The notes under the pieces were generated by a model that saw only the letters and a list, made by a program, of their open reading frames with translations, was not told the origin of the DNA and ran no database searches. Below are positions 16,458 through 25,245 of a stretch of DNA of 64,000 nucleotides, in pieces; position 1 is the first letter of the stretch, and every line of letters starts with the position of its first letter. A program made the translations under genes and the position numbers. The stretch spans positions 1 to 64,000 of the forward strand of contig JAJFVF010000003.1 of the NCBI GenBank assembly GCA_021371935.1. The letters are read 5' to 3'. This DNA comes from a bacterium. Lineage in GTDB: Bacteria; Armatimonadota; UBA5829.

Positions 16458-16654
16458 CACTCGAACTTGCCGAGAATTTCTTTGATGTCACGATATCTGT
16501 GCTCGGGCAGGCTCTCTATGGCATCGAGGATCGCATCGGGTGCTTCGTTCTCCTCAGCACAGCGCAGGATTTCGTAGCGTGAGCAGGGAAAGATTATGTC
16601 ATCCAGATATGCTTCCACCTTCAACGGTGTTCTGTAATCAATAAATGTTGCCAT
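16457..16654 (-). CDS. DUF2795 domain protein
   Basis: 65 aa. The sequence IDYRTPLKVEAYLDDIIFPCSR and the C-terminal ESLPEHRYRDIKEILGKF match the small DUF2795 (PF11387) family, whose members typically read L-x-G-v-x-y-P-a-s-k and end in a helix with Y-x-s-v-d-E-v. The cellular role is unknown. The ATG at 16652-16654 has AGGAGG 7 nt upstream, so a longer frame to 16753 is rejected. It has its own strong terminator. Confidence 0.75.
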   Translation of the reverse strand: MATFIDYRTPLKVEAYLDDIIFPCSRYEILRCAEENEAPDAILDAIESLPEHRYRDIKEILGKFE

Positions 16655-17059
16655 CGGTGCACCTCCTATTGCGTGTGGCCTATAAAACGCGAAGTCGATA
16701 TCAGGATACCCAAAATTGTGCTCTTCACTAACAAAAAATGTTCGAGAAGTCACGCCTGAGACCTAATCGGTTCACAAACAATGCAAGCATGCGGAATCAT
16801 GATCTCGCCCTATAACACTGCTTGAAGAAACCTGCTCTGCAATAGATAAAAAGAGGACTTTATCAGGAATGAGTGTGGAGCCTGCCTGCCGGTCCGCTCC
16901 AAGACAAACCTGACACCCGCCCACATATGAAGTAAGTTGTATTAGCAGTATGCATCATTTTCTGCAGTAGTCAATATCGCATTTGGTGTTATTTCATTCA
17001 CCAAATCGCAACGCGAAGTTTCATGATGTCATAGATGCTTGATAAGGACGGCAGGTTGA
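16655..17059. other. 405-nt gap without a gene
   Basis: No open frame with a ribosome binding site was found. It holds the upstream region of the DUF2795 gene and, at 16981-17006, an 8-bp inverted repeat ATTTGGTG/CACCAAAT with a 10-nt loop, about 55 nt past the holA stop. That repeat has no U-tract. No clear promoter hexamers were found. Confidence 0.6.
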
Positions 17060-18133
17060 TTATTTTCGCGCAAGCTCGATGACCAAAAGCTGCATCACCA
17101 TCTCAGGGTTTTCCATATCGCCGTCAATGGATTTAAGCATCTGATCAGCCTTTGCTATTGCGCTGAAGCATCTGGTTAGGTCCGAGCGTGAAAACGGTCT
17201 CGCCTGGCGAGAGAGCCGCTCGGCCTGCCAGCTTTGTCTGGAGAGGATGTCGAGTATGTTGGTGTCGGTGGGAAGCATATCTTTGATATTGTCCGGCACG
17301 TCACTTTTCGTGAATGACCTAACCCCCATCTCATTAAGCAGTTTCATCTGCCAGACCATACGGAACTGACGCGCGATCACGGCAAGGGTCTTGGGAGCTT
17401 CGGCGCGCGGATCGTCGCTGAACTCGAATATCTCTTCCAGGAGCCTCAACGAAAGCGCCTGATCCTTTGCGGCAACCGCGTCGACCAGCTTAAACACTTT
17501 CTCCTCATGCGTCTCGCTTGTGACTGCTGCAACGTCCTGGACTGATATTGTCTCAGCATCGCCCGAATAGTCTATGAGCTTCTTGATCTCGGTCGAAAGT
17601 ATAGACGAATCCGTCCCGACACGCTGGACAAGTGCGGCTGCCACAGGCGAGACGACTTTCTTGCCCGAATCGGTAAATGCAGTCATGGCAAATTTGATCG
17701 CGGCGTCGGTTCGCATTTTCCCGAACTCGACGACTTCGCCGACCTTGCGCACAGCCTTTGAGAGGTCGCCTATAACCTCGGAACCCTTTTTGGGTTTGCC
17801 GTCGACTTTTTCAGCGGCTGGGTTCACCAAAATCAGGCAGCCTGTCTGCGAAATGGAACCGATCTTCTCGGCCAGTCTGCTCTGCTCATCTGGATGCATC
17901 TTGTTTGCGTGCCTGACCAGCACCACACGCTGTTTTGAGCCGAACGGAGGAATATTGAGGCCGGTGATGATGCGGTCGGAAGTGGCTCCATCACCTTCCA
18001 TCGGCTCCAGATCGAAATCGGCAAAATCGCCCGTCACCAGGGTCCTGAGCAGCTTGTCCAGGTGCTTGTTCTTCTGGAAATCGTCATCGCCGCGCAGCAG
18101 ATATGCTCTTGGATTGTCTTTTTTCGCGCTCAT
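17060..18133 (-). CDS. holA: DNA polymerase III subunit delta
   Basis: 357 aa, full length for HolA. The N-terminal AYLLRGDDDFQKNKHLDKL and the TDSSILSTEIKKLIDYSG segment are typical, followed by a helical C-terminal clamp-loader collar domain (AVIARQFRMVWQMKLL). It opens the sliding clamp within the clamp-loader complex. The ATG at 18133 has no Shine-Dalgarno sequence, but a promoter places the transcription start 2-3 nt upstream, so the mRNA is close to leaderless. Confidence 0.9.
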   Translation of the reverse strand: MSAKKDNPRAYLLRGDDDFQKNKHLDKLLRTLVTGDFADFDLEPMEGDGATSDRIITGLNIPPFGSKQRVVLVRHANKMHPDEQSRLAEKIGSISQTGCLILVNPAAEKVDGKPKKGSEVIGDLSKAVRKVGEVVEFGKMRTDAAIKFAMTAFTDSGKKVVSPVAAALVQRVGTDSSILSTEIKKLIDYSGDAETISVQDVAAVTSETHEEKVFKLVDAVAAKDQALSLRLLEEIFEFSDDPRAEAPKTLAVIARQFRMVWQMKLLNEMGVRSFTKSDVPDNIKDMLPTDTNILDILSRQSWQAERLSRQARPFSRSDLTRCFSAIAKADQMLKSIDGDMENPEMVMQLLVIELARK

Positions 18134-18142
18134 GCCGCAGTT

Positions 18143-18172
18143 ATTATCTCACACAAGCATGTAAAAATACAA
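18143..18172 (-). promoter_or_regulatory. Promoter of holA, near-leaderless
   Basis: Minus strand: TTGTAT (18167-18172), 18-nt spacer, GATAAT (18143-18148), then 9 nt to the ATG. Confidence 0.6.
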
Positions 18173-18175
18173 AGG

Positions 18176-18199
18176 CTCGGCGGGAGGAACGCCCTCCCA
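18176..18199. repeat. GGCTCGGCGGGAG-type repeat, copy 1
   Basis: GGCTCGGCGGGAGG followed by AACG and CCCTCCC, a short hairpin. Related copies lie at 54273-54298 and 60952-60977. Confidence 0.6.
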
Positions 18200-18227
18200 T
18201 TTGTCCGTTAGCGAGAAGAAGCACTTG

Positions 18228-20126
18228 TTAATGCCCTATCAACTTTGCAACTGACGGAAACCTGCCAATGTCAGTATGAGGCAAAAACAGAGCGCTGAGG
18301 TAGGCATCCATATAGTGGTTATCGCTGCTGAGGTCTATATAAGTCATCTTTGATGCGATTTCTGTCAGCCGATCCCTGTGGTCCTGAGACAAAAGCGCTA
18401 TATACGAGCCGGTGAGAGAGGAATTGCCTATATATGTAAACCGCTCATACGGCAGGTCGGGCAGCATACCTATCAGAACTGCATCTTCGATGTGTATATA
18501 CCTGCCGAACCCGCCTGCTATGTATACTCGCGATATTGATGCATAATCCAGCCCTACATTGTCCAGAATCAGAGAGCATGCGGCATATATCGCGGCTTTG
18601 GTGCGCATCAGGTTTTCTATATCAACTTCAGTGATTATCAGGTCCTGGCTGTTGGCTGTATTCTCGGCTCGCTCTATTATAAAGACAGGTTTGCCGTCAA
18701 TGCAGTCAAGCCGATCCGTTGCAAGATCGGTGTTGAAATGACCCATCTGGTCGATTATCCCATGAATAAAGAGTTCTCCAAGCAGGCAGATGAGTCCCGA
18801 TCCGCAGATGCCTGACGGCTTCACACCGCCTATCACATCGCAGTCGATCCGGCCCAGGTCATCACTTATTTTCACATACTCGATTGCGCCCTCGGAAGCG
18901 CGCATGCCGCACTTGATCCCCGAACCCTCGAATGCCGGACCTGCTGAACATGCGCATGAGACCACCCAGTCGGCATTTCCCAGCACAATTTCGCCATTCG
19001 TGCCGATATCCAAAAATAAAAATACTTCGTCAGAATTGGTTGGGATGTCTGTGCACAGCAGACCGGCAGTAATATCGCCTCCCACATAGCTCCCCACCCC
19101 AGGCGCAAACTCCACAGGACTGTTTTTCGCTATATTCAGCCCGACCTGATCTGCACTCAAGCAAGGCACTGCGTTAACAGTCGTTACATACGGACTTTCG
19201 CGTATATATTTAGGCGGCAGAGCCAGGAACAGGTGGATCATGGTCATGTTGCCGGAGATAAATGCGGCTTTGATATCATCCGCGTGCAGATCACTGTCTG
19301 TGGCAGCATCGGCGATGAGGCCGTTTATGGTCTCGATCACCAGGCTGTGGAGTTCGCTCAGTTTTTGAGGTGTGCGGGCATAGTCTATCCGGCTGATTAT
19401 ATCCGAGCCGAGCCTGATCTGGGCATTATATGACGTTCTGGACGATACGACTCTGCCGCCCACCAGATCGACAAGCTGGAGTGCGGCTGTGGTCGTGCCT
19501 ATGTCTATCGCGACACCGTAGAGTTTATTCGTATCGTGACCCGGCAAGACTTCAGTCACTCTCACGCCGGATTTATTCGAGTGAAACAGGACAGTCACAT
19601 TGCCGTCCTGCTCACGGACCGCCGAAGCAAGACTTTGCAATACATGGACATCTGAAGTAATCGGCTGCGAACCGGTATGTTTGGAAAGCTCGCGAACCAT
19701 GCGCTGCCAGTCTGAATAGTTCTCGTCTATCGACGCAGGCGGAATTGTCAGCTCCACACTTCTTACGAGAGGCGTAAGGCTTGTCATATCGGGCAAATGG
19801 TCTTCACCTATGAGCAGGTGGCTGTCGCCGACAACACGCATCGAGATGTCATGTGCCGGTGTTATACGGACGGTAATATCACCCGTAATGTGCGAGCGGC
19901 ATGCCATTACAAGGTTTTTTTTGGCAAGTTCGCTGTCTATCTTCGAGGCTTTGTCCTGCTCGACATGTCCCTCCACCAGTTCGACAAGGCATCTGCCACA
20001 TGTGCCTTTGCCTCCACAAGGCAGATGCAAATCTCCGATGCCCGCCTTGATGGCTGCATCCGAAATAAGCGTCTCAGTCGGGACTGTGATCTCTTTATTC
20101 GACGGCAGAAACTTTACTGTGTGCAT
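18228..20126 (-). CDS. Corrinoid protein reductive activator (AcsV/RACo-like)
   Basis: 632 aa. The N-terminus is a 2Fe-2S ferredoxin domain with C37, C43, C46 and C76 (LPCGGKGTCGRC). A linker leads to a C-terminal ASKHA-type ATPase (DUF4445) with VAIDIGTTTAALQL, ISGNMTMIHLFLALPP and YIAGGFGRYIHIEDA. Such proteins use ATP to drive one-electron reduction of inactive Co(II) corrinoid back to Co(I). It follows acsC by 6 nt, so the corrinoid Fe-S protein is the probable client. Related activators also serve O-demethylase and methyltransferase corrinoid proteins, so the exact client is inferred from context. Confidence 0.88.
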   Translation of the reverse strand: MHTVKFLPSNKEITVPTETLISDAAIKAGIGDLHLPCGGKGTCGRCLVELVEGHVEQDKASKIDSELAKKNLVMACRSHITGDITVRITPAHDISMRVVGDSHLLIGEDHLPDMTSLTPLVRSVELTIPPASIDENYSDWQRMVRELSKHTGSQPITSDVHVLQSLASAVREQDGNVTVLFHSNKSGVRVTEVLPGHDTNKLYGVAIDIGTTTAALQLVDLVGGRVVSSRTSYNAQIRLGSDIISRIDYARTPQKLSELHSLVIETINGLIADAATDSDLHADDIKAAFISGNMTMIHLFLALPPKYIRESPYVTTVNAVPCLSADQVGLNIAKNSPVEFAPGVGSYVGGDITAGLLCTDIPTNSDEVFLFLDIGTNGEIVLGNADWVVSCACSAGPAFEGSGIKCGMRASEGAIEYVKISDDLGRIDCDVIGGVKPSGICGSGLICLLGELFIHGIIDQMGHFNTDLATDRLDCIDGKPVFIIERAENTANSQDLIITEVDIENLMRTKAAIYAACSLILDNVGLDYASISRVYIAGGFGRYIHIEDAVLIGMLPDLPYERFTYIGNSSLTGSYIALLSQDHRDRLTEIASKMTYIDLSSDNHYMDAYLSALFLPHTDIGRFPSVAKLIGH

Positions 20127-20132
20127 AGGCTT

Positions 20133-21473
20133 TTACGCCACCAGCATCTTCATATACGGTCCCAAGTCTGAGGCTTCCTGTGGGCCGACTGATATCTCCC
20201 AGCCCGGCAGGTTTTCTTCCAGTTCGCCGCTTATCTGAGAGACATATCCGGGGATCACCAGCTTGCGGCTCTTTATCTTGTCTGCAATGCCGGACTCTTT
20301 GATAAATGCGGCAATCTTCTCGCCTGAGAATTTGCCGGCAGCCCATGCTGTAAGCACACTCATGCCCTCGGAGTCGACAATCGCCAGATGCGCGGGCACA
20401 CCCGAGTTTTCGACTTCACCGGAGACGATGAAATATGTCAGGGAGAAATTGGTGGTGACCAGCACTGGCGAGTCCACACCAGCGTCACCAATCGGGTAAA
20501 CCTTAGGCTCCACCTGAATTGGCTTCTGTGGATCGGTGAAGATATTCTGACGCAGCATCATCACAGGCAGCAGCGCTTCATAAGCCAGGCTGTCGATCAC
20601 AAGAATAGAGGCATATTTACACATCAGGCTCGATGCGTCGGCAACCAGACACGGCAGATCACTGCCAGTCAGATAATTGATGACCGGATAGCCCATAGGC
20701 TCATATGTGTTCTTGAGCGCCGCTTTGCGTATGATTGTGTTATATTGGATTGCAGCGGCGGGGTTATCTGACGGAAGGTCGAGAACTATGTCCTGCACGC
20801 CCATCCCAGCCAACTTCGTAGTCAGGTCAGCAAGTTCATCGAGAGACTTCGCACGCGCAACAAGTGGCGACTTATAATCCAGCGCCAGTTTAGCCATTAC
20901 TTCGACATTATCGGGCGTGGCGGCATGGATCAGCGGTCTCTGACCGTCAATTGCCTTCAACGCAGCCTCAATAGCGTCGGGATTGTCGCTCATAAGCACT
21001 GCCGGGCGGCCTGTTGTGCCGATCACTTCTTTGACTGCCGTGACAAACTGCTCAACCTCGCCCGTCACATTCTCGATCAGGACCATATCCAGCGTAAGCT
21101 GCTCGCCGACACGCTCAAGACAGTAGTCACGCACGAGAGCAGCCTGATGCGCAAGATCGTCCGGCCGCAGATCGTCTGTAAACGCGACTGCAATGGCCGT
21201 CTGGTTCACGAAGGTCTTCTCGTGTCGAAACATCACTATTTCGCCGCCGACCACCACTTCATGACCGGCAGGACCAATCTTCACCGACCGAATCGGCGGT
21301 TTGCTTGCCGCTCCCAGCTTCTCCTTAGCCTCATCGGAAGCATACGGACAAGCGGCGAGTTCGGCTGACTTTGCCGCCATCTTCATGGCAAAGGCCATGC
21401 ATGTGGGCACACCGCACTCGCCGCAGTTGGTCTTCGGCAGCAGCTTGAATATATCCAGGCCAGTTAGCGCCAT
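20133..21473 (-). CDS. acsC: Corrinoid iron-sulfur protein large (gamma) subunit
   Basis: 446 aa. The N-terminal 4Fe-4S motif is C17-x2-C20-x4-C25-x16-C42. A TIM-barrel middle and a C-terminal corrinoid-binding domain follow, with GEVENSGVPAHLAIVDSEGMSVLTA (key residues in the lower axial region) as in AcsC/CdhE. The protein carries methyl groups between methyltetrahydrofolate and acetyl-CoA synthase in the Wood-Ljungdahl pathway. The small subunit acsD, acetyl-CoA synthase acsB and methyltransferase acsE are not in the window. It sits between rubrerythrin and the activator on one strand, with AAAGGAG before its ATG. Confidence 0.9.
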   Translation of the reverse strand: MALTGLDIFKLLPKTNCGECGVPTCMAFAMKMAAKSAELAACPYASDEAKEKLGAASKPPIRSVKIGPAGHEVVVGGEIVMFRHEKTFVNQTAIAVAFTDDLRPDDLAHQAALVRDYCLERVGEQLTLDMVLIENVTGEVEQFVTAVKEVIGTTGRPAVLMSDNPDAIEAALKAIDGQRPLIHAATPDNVEVMAKLALDYKSPLVARAKSLDELADLTTKLAGMGVQDIVLDLPSDNPAAAIQYNTIIRKAALKNTYEPMGYPVINYLTGSDLPCLVADASSLMCKYASILVIDSLAYEALLPVMMLRQNIFTDPQKPIQVEPKVYPIGDAGVDSPVLVTTNFSLTYFIVSGEVENSGVPAHLAIVDSEGMSVLTAWAAGKFSGEKIAAFIKESGIADKIKSRKLVIPGYVSQISGELEENLPGWEISVGPQEASDLGPYMKMLVA

Positions 21474-21487
21474 TTAAACTCCTTTGC

Positions 21488-22063
21488 CTACCAGTTTTCC
21501 CCAAGCAGCTCGAAATGAGCCTGCGGATGCGCACAAGCAGGGCAGACTTTTGGAGCCTCAGTGCCCGTGTGCAGATAACCGCAGTTGCGACATCGCCATA
21601 CCACCACGCCGTCTCGCTTGAAAACTATATCCGCTTCGATATTGGCTGCAAGTTCATTATAGCGCTTCTCATGCTGCTTCTCTGCAACAGCTATAGCCTC
21701 CAGCATCTTTGCGATGCCGTCGAAGCCCTCTTCCTGTGCCTCTTTTGCGTAGTCAGGATACATTGATGTCCACTCATGGTTCTCGCCTGCGGCTGCAGCT
21801 TTCAGGTTCTCTAATGTGGTTCCGATCACACCGGCGGGAAATGCGCCTGTTATCTCAACCTCGCCGCCCTCAAGATTCTTGAAAAGGCGCTTGGCATGCT
21901 CTTTTTCCTGGTTCGCGGTCTCCTCGAATATGGCTGCAATCTGCTCATACCCATCTTTCTTGGCCTGGCCGGCAAAGAAAGTATAGCGATTGCGTGCCTG
22001 AGACTCCCCGGCAAATGCCGTCAGTAAATTCTTTTCCGTCTTGGTTCCTTTCAAATTCGACAT
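21488..22063 (-). CDS. rbr: Rubrerythrin
   Basis: 191 aa. A ferritin-like four-helix diiron domain (AFAGESQARNRY, NQEKEHAKRL, AVAEKQHEKRYNEL) is followed by a rubredoxin domain with paired Cys (CRNCGYLHTG and CPACAHPQAHFELL). It reduces hydrogen peroxide in anaerobes. The ATG at 22061-22063 has GAGGAG 7 nt upstream. Only 14 nt separate it from acsC, so it is probably co-transcribed with the oxygen-sensitive corrinoid protein and its activator. Confidence 0.93.
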   Translation of the reverse strand: MSNLKGTKTEKNLLTAFAGESQARNRYTFFAGQAKKDGYEQIAAIFEETANQEKEHAKRLFKNLEGGEVEITGAFPAGVIGTTLENLKAAAAGENHEWTSMYPDYAKEAQEEGFDGIAKMLEAIAVAEKQHEKRYNELAANIEADIVFKRDGVVVWRCRNCGYLHTGTEAPKVCPACAHPQAHFELLGENW

Positions 22064-22163
22064 GTTACTTCTCCTCAAGAAAAATATGACATTCGCCCAT
22101 TGTCCATCCATAACCCCTTTGATGCAAGCCCGTGCATTTCCTTCTTCCGACGAGCATCCATGT

Positions 22164-22208
22164 GATTTTAGATTTGGTATTATGTATTGAGTATTGGATC
22201 GAGTATTG
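22164..22208 (+). repeat. AT-rich repeat, copy 3
   Basis: Plus strand contains TTAGATTTGGTATT, TATTGAGTATTGG and GAGTATTG. It lies between divergent genes rather than after a stop, and its last unit overlaps the -35 hexamer of the methyltransferase promoter. Confidence 0.6.
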
Positions 22209-22234
22209 ACTCGAGTGGCTGGGGATGATAACTT
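22206..22234 (+). promoter_or_regulatory. Promoter of the methyltransferase gene, leaderless
   Basis: TTGACT (22206-22211), 17-nt spacer, TAACTT (22229-22234) with an extended TGA before it, then 6 nt to ATG. No Shine-Dalgarno sequence is present. The -10 is weaker than in the other examples. Confidence 0.5.
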
Positions 22235-22240
22235 ATCTTT

Positions 22241-24181
22241 ATGGCTAATGTGCAGACTCCCAAAAAACTGGCCGATATGCTGGCTGGGATCGTTCGTCAG
22301 GACTCAAACCCAGACACGCAATACGAAGCCTACAGCCTTTTTCTGGACAGACTACTGCAATCTTCCATCGCCACGCCACATAATTGCCCGATCACAAAAC
22401 AGGTGGCTGCAGTTCTGGATCATATTGACCTCGACCAGGTCTTCACGGACTACGTGGCTGAGGGCAAAGACCCGGCTATATACTTCTTTGAAGAGTTCAC
22501 CAGAGCTTGCAACGCATTGGCTTCAAGAAAACGCGGAGTGCACTATTCCCCTCCGACAATTGTCTCATACATGGTCCGCTGTGTCGAGTCTATATTGTCC
22601 GCAAACATGGGCATATCGATGCAGGATGCGGTGGTGATCGACCCGTGCTGTGGGATGGGAACATTTCTAAAATACATCGAAGACAACTGCAAACACGGTC
22701 GACTGATCGGTATGGAACTCGATCCGACCCCAGCAAAACTGGCTTTGCACATCCTGAGAAAATCAGAGATTATCCAAGCCAACAGTCTCGATAAGACAGA
22801 CCTCGACATTGGGAATAATATGCCGGTCATAATAGGCAATCCGCCCTATTCAGGCCATTCGTCCAACGCAGGCAAAATCGAAGAACTGCTTGCCGACTAT
22901 AAAGATGGCCTTGCCGAACGCAACCCCAAATGGCTCCAGGACGATTATGTAAAGTTCATGCGAATGGCTCAGAATCATATAGATTCAGCAGACAAGGGTA
23001 TAGTCGCGTTCATCACAAACCACAGTTACCTTTTTAACCCGACATTTCGAGTGATGCGCGAAAGCCTGATGCGCTCTTTCAACCACACTTATATCCTGGA
23101 CCTCAATGGCAATGCAAAGATAAATGCAGAACGCTCAGACGAGAATGTGTTCCCTATCCAGATGGGTGTCGCAATATCGTTTATGGTAAAAAACGCGGAT
23201 TGCAACAACAAACGTTTATACTATACTCAACTGCACGGCACCCGCACGCAAAAACTCGACACTCTATCGCATATGAGCTTCACTGATACTCCGTGGAAAG
23301 ATATAACACCTATAAAGCCGTTCAACCTCTTCATTCCAGTCGATAATGACCTTCAGAAGGAGTATTACGCATACCCTTCTATCCTGGACCTGTTCAATGA
23401 AAGGAGCGTAGGGTTTGTGACCTCGCGCGATGAGTTCGCTGTCGATGAGGACAGGCAGGCTCTGCTCGAACGAATAACGGCTCTCAGAGACGACAAAATC
23501 TCACCGGATGAGATTCGCGGTCGCTATGCAGTAGGTGACCTGGATATCGAGTCTGCAAGACAAACACTTCAACTCGACCCGGACTGGGAAAGCAAAATTG
23601 TGGAGGCGACCTACAGGCCGTTCGACAGGCGCTGGGTGTATCTGTCAAAGGCCGTCATGGAGCGGCCAAGGCTGCCTTTTATGGAGAACATGCTTCATGA
23701 CAACATAGCCCTGGCCGTCGGGCGTGCAGGTCGGGTTACTGGATCGAGCGAATGGGATGTAGTTTTCTGTGCGGACTGTCCGACTGACCTGAATTTGTTC
23801 CGCCGAGGCGGAGCCATGCTGCTGCCGAAATATATTTATACTGATGGACACAGAAAATCCAATCTCAAATCGGACAATGATGGAATCTTCTTTTACATAT
23901 ATGCGGTCCTTTACAGCGTGCAGTATAGAGCGCGCTATGCCGATTTCCTCAAGTCCGACTACCCCCGCATCCCAATAGTGGATAACTCGCACATATTTGA
24001 TGAGCTTGTCGATCTGGGGAAGGAGCTTATTGCGGTCCACCTGATGCCCAACAAGGTGTTTCCGGGAGATATGTCACAGATGACGATAGGAGGCTATGGC
24101 ATTCCGCTGGGAAGCGCGGTTATCAGGACAGGTGTTATACAAAAGAAGATCGATAAGGCTCTTTGTTCGGGCGCAATCTGA
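22241..24181 (+). CDS. Type ISP-like adenine DNA methyltransferase with specificity domain
   Basis: 646 aa. After an N-terminal helical region comes RGVHYSPPTIVSYMV, typical of N6-adenine methylases, then SAM motif I DPCCGMGTFL near residue 134 and catalytic motif NPPYSG at residue 200. The C-terminal half (residues 430-640) contains YRPFDRRWVYLSKAVMERPR split by key residues YRPFD, and resembles the type ISP/Eco57I-like C-terminal target-recognition domain. No nuclease or helicase domain is fused or adjacent, unlike the roughly 1,500-residue type ISP enzymes. It may be an orphan modification enzyme or the remnant of a restriction system. Flanking genes are unrelated, which suggests transfer. 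Confidence 0.82.
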   Translation: MANVQTPKKLADMLAGIVRQDSNPDTQYEAYSLFLDRLLQSSIATPHNCPITKQVAAVLDHIDLDQVFTDYVAEGKDPAIYFFEEFTRACNALASRKRGVHYSPPTIVSYMVRCVESILSANMGISMQDAVVIDPCCGMGTFLKYIEDNCKHGRLIGMELDPTPAKLALHILRKSEIIQANSLDKTDLDIGNNMPVIIGNPPYSGHSSNAGKIEELLADYKDGLAERNPKWLQDDYVKFMRMAQNHIDSADKGIVAFITNHSYLFNPTFRVMRESLMRSFNHTYILDLNGNAKINAERSDENVFPIQMGVAISFMVKNADCNNKRLYYTQLHGTRTQKLDTLSHMSFTDTPWKDITPIKPFNLFIPVDNDLQKEYYAYPSILDLFNERSVGFVTSRDEFAVDEDRQALLERITALRDDKISPDEIRGRYAVGDLDIESARQTLQLDPDWESKIVEATYRPFDRRWVYLSKAVMERPRLPFMENMLHDNIALAVGRAGRVTGSSEWDVVFCADCPTDLNLFRRGGAMLLPKYIYTDGHRKSNLKSDNDGIFFYIYAVLYSVQYRARYADFLKSDYPRIPIVDNSHIFDELVDLGKELIAVHLMPNKVFPGDMSQMTIGGYGIPLGSAVIRTGVIQKKIDKALCSGAI

Positions 24182-24196
24182 TACGCCCGAACACCG

Positions 24197-24229
24197 CAAA
24201 TAATCAATATCAAATATCATATACTAAAT
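24197..24229 (-). repeat. AT-rich 3'-end repeat, copy 4
   Basis: Directly follows the TAA stop of pfkA, reading ATTTAGTATATGATATTTG on the minus strand and then ATATTGATTATTTG. It fills the gap between two convergent genes. Confidence 0.75.
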
Positions 24230-25201
24230 TTAGTGTGCCAGTGGTTCTGCGAGCTTGAGGGCTTCAAGGCTGAGTTCAGGACGTGTTGAAAGCACGGCAC
24301 CGAGATCGGTCGTCACCATATTGTTGCCAGTAACCCCTACCATCACGCCTGTATTACCCGCAATAAGGCTGTCCACTGCCGCCGCGCCGAGTCGCGTGCC
24401 TAGGAGCCTGTCATAGCACGTAGGGCTGCCGCCGCGCTGGACATGACCCAGCACAGTCGATCGTGCGTCATGGCCGGATTCAGTCACATACTCGGTCAGA
24501 AGCGCCGTAATTGATTTCTCGGGTGTGGAAGCCCCCTCGGCTGCCACAATAATAAAGTGCGGTTTGCCGCGCAGAAAAGCAGACCTGACTTCGCGGATCA
24601 CTGTTCCCTTATCAACCTGCACACCCGGCAAAACAACCATCTCAGCGCCGCCCGCGATCCCAGACATAAGCGCCAAATAGCCATACTCCCTGCCCATGAC
24701 TTCTATAATGAATGCGCGCTGGTGAGCACTGGCAGTATCTTTGATCTTGTCCATTGCATCGAGGATTGTGTTCAAGGCCGTATCTACGCCTATCGCCATC
24801 TCCGTGCCCGATATGTCATTGTCTATTGAAGCCGGCACTCCAACCACCGGAAAACCCAGATCGTTGAGGCATGCCGCGCCATGAAGAGAGCCATCACCAC
24901 CGATCACGACCAGGCCATCTATGTTCCATCCATGAAGCACATCAAGCGCTTTTGCCTGACCCTCAGGGGTTTTGAATTCCATCGATCGGGCGCTCATGAG
25001 GATCGTGCCGCCCTGGCGGATTATTCCGCCCACATCGCGAGAAGTAAGCACTCTTATTTCATTTTCCATCAGACCTGCGTAGCCACGAGTGACGCCGTAG
25101 ACCTCGGCCCCCGCAGCCATTCCATATCTGACCACGGCTCGAATGCAGGCATTCATGCCCGGCGCATCCCCGCCGCTGGTTAAAACTGCTATTCGTTTCA
25201 T
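24230..25201 (-). CDS. pfkA: ATP-dependent 6-phosphofructokinase
   Basis: 323 aa, the length of typical bacterial PfkA. Motifs: TSGGDAPGMN, VVIGGDGSLHGA (Gly rather than Asp after GGD, indicating ATP and not pyrophosphate use), PASIDNDISGTE with the catalytic Asp, and GHVQRGGSP. It phosphorylates fructose 6-phosphate in glycolysis. The ATG at 25199-25201 has GGAG 6 nt upstream, so the longer frame to 25294 is rejected. The AT-rich repeat lies in the 44-nt gap between this gene and the upstream oxidoreductase gene. Confidence 0.95.
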   Translation of the reverse strand: MKRIAVLTSGGDAPGMNACIRAVVRYGMAAGAEVYGVTRGYAGLMENEIRVLTSRDVGGIIRQGGTILMSARSMEFKTPEGQAKALDVLHGWNIDGLVVIGGDGSLHGAACLNDLGFPVVGVPASIDNDISGTEMAIGVDTALNTILDAMDKIKDTASAHQRAFIIEVMGREYGYLALMSGIAGGAEMVVLPGVQVDKGTVIREVRSAFLRGKPHFIIVAAEGASTPEKSITALLTEYVTESGHDARSTVLGHVQRGGSPTCYDRLLGTRLGAAAVDSLIAGNTGVMVGVTGNNMVTTDLGAVLSTRPELSLEALKLAEPLAH

Positions 25202-25212
25202 ATATGAGACTC

Positions 25213-25245
25213 CAAATACTAAATATAAAATTGCAAATACTAAAT
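25213..25245 (-). repeat. AT-rich 3'-end repeat, copy 5
   Basis: Directly follows the TAG stop of the oxidoreductase gene on the minus strand: TAGATTTAGTATTTGC, then AATTTTATATTTAGTATTTG. It ends about 10 nt before the pfkA start codon and so forms most of an intercistronic spacer. Confidence 0.85.

Noticed and set aside
16981-17006. ATTTGGTG/CACCAAAT inverted repeat as holA terminator
   Set aside because: No U-tract on either strand and the loop is 10 nt; listed only as a gap feature.
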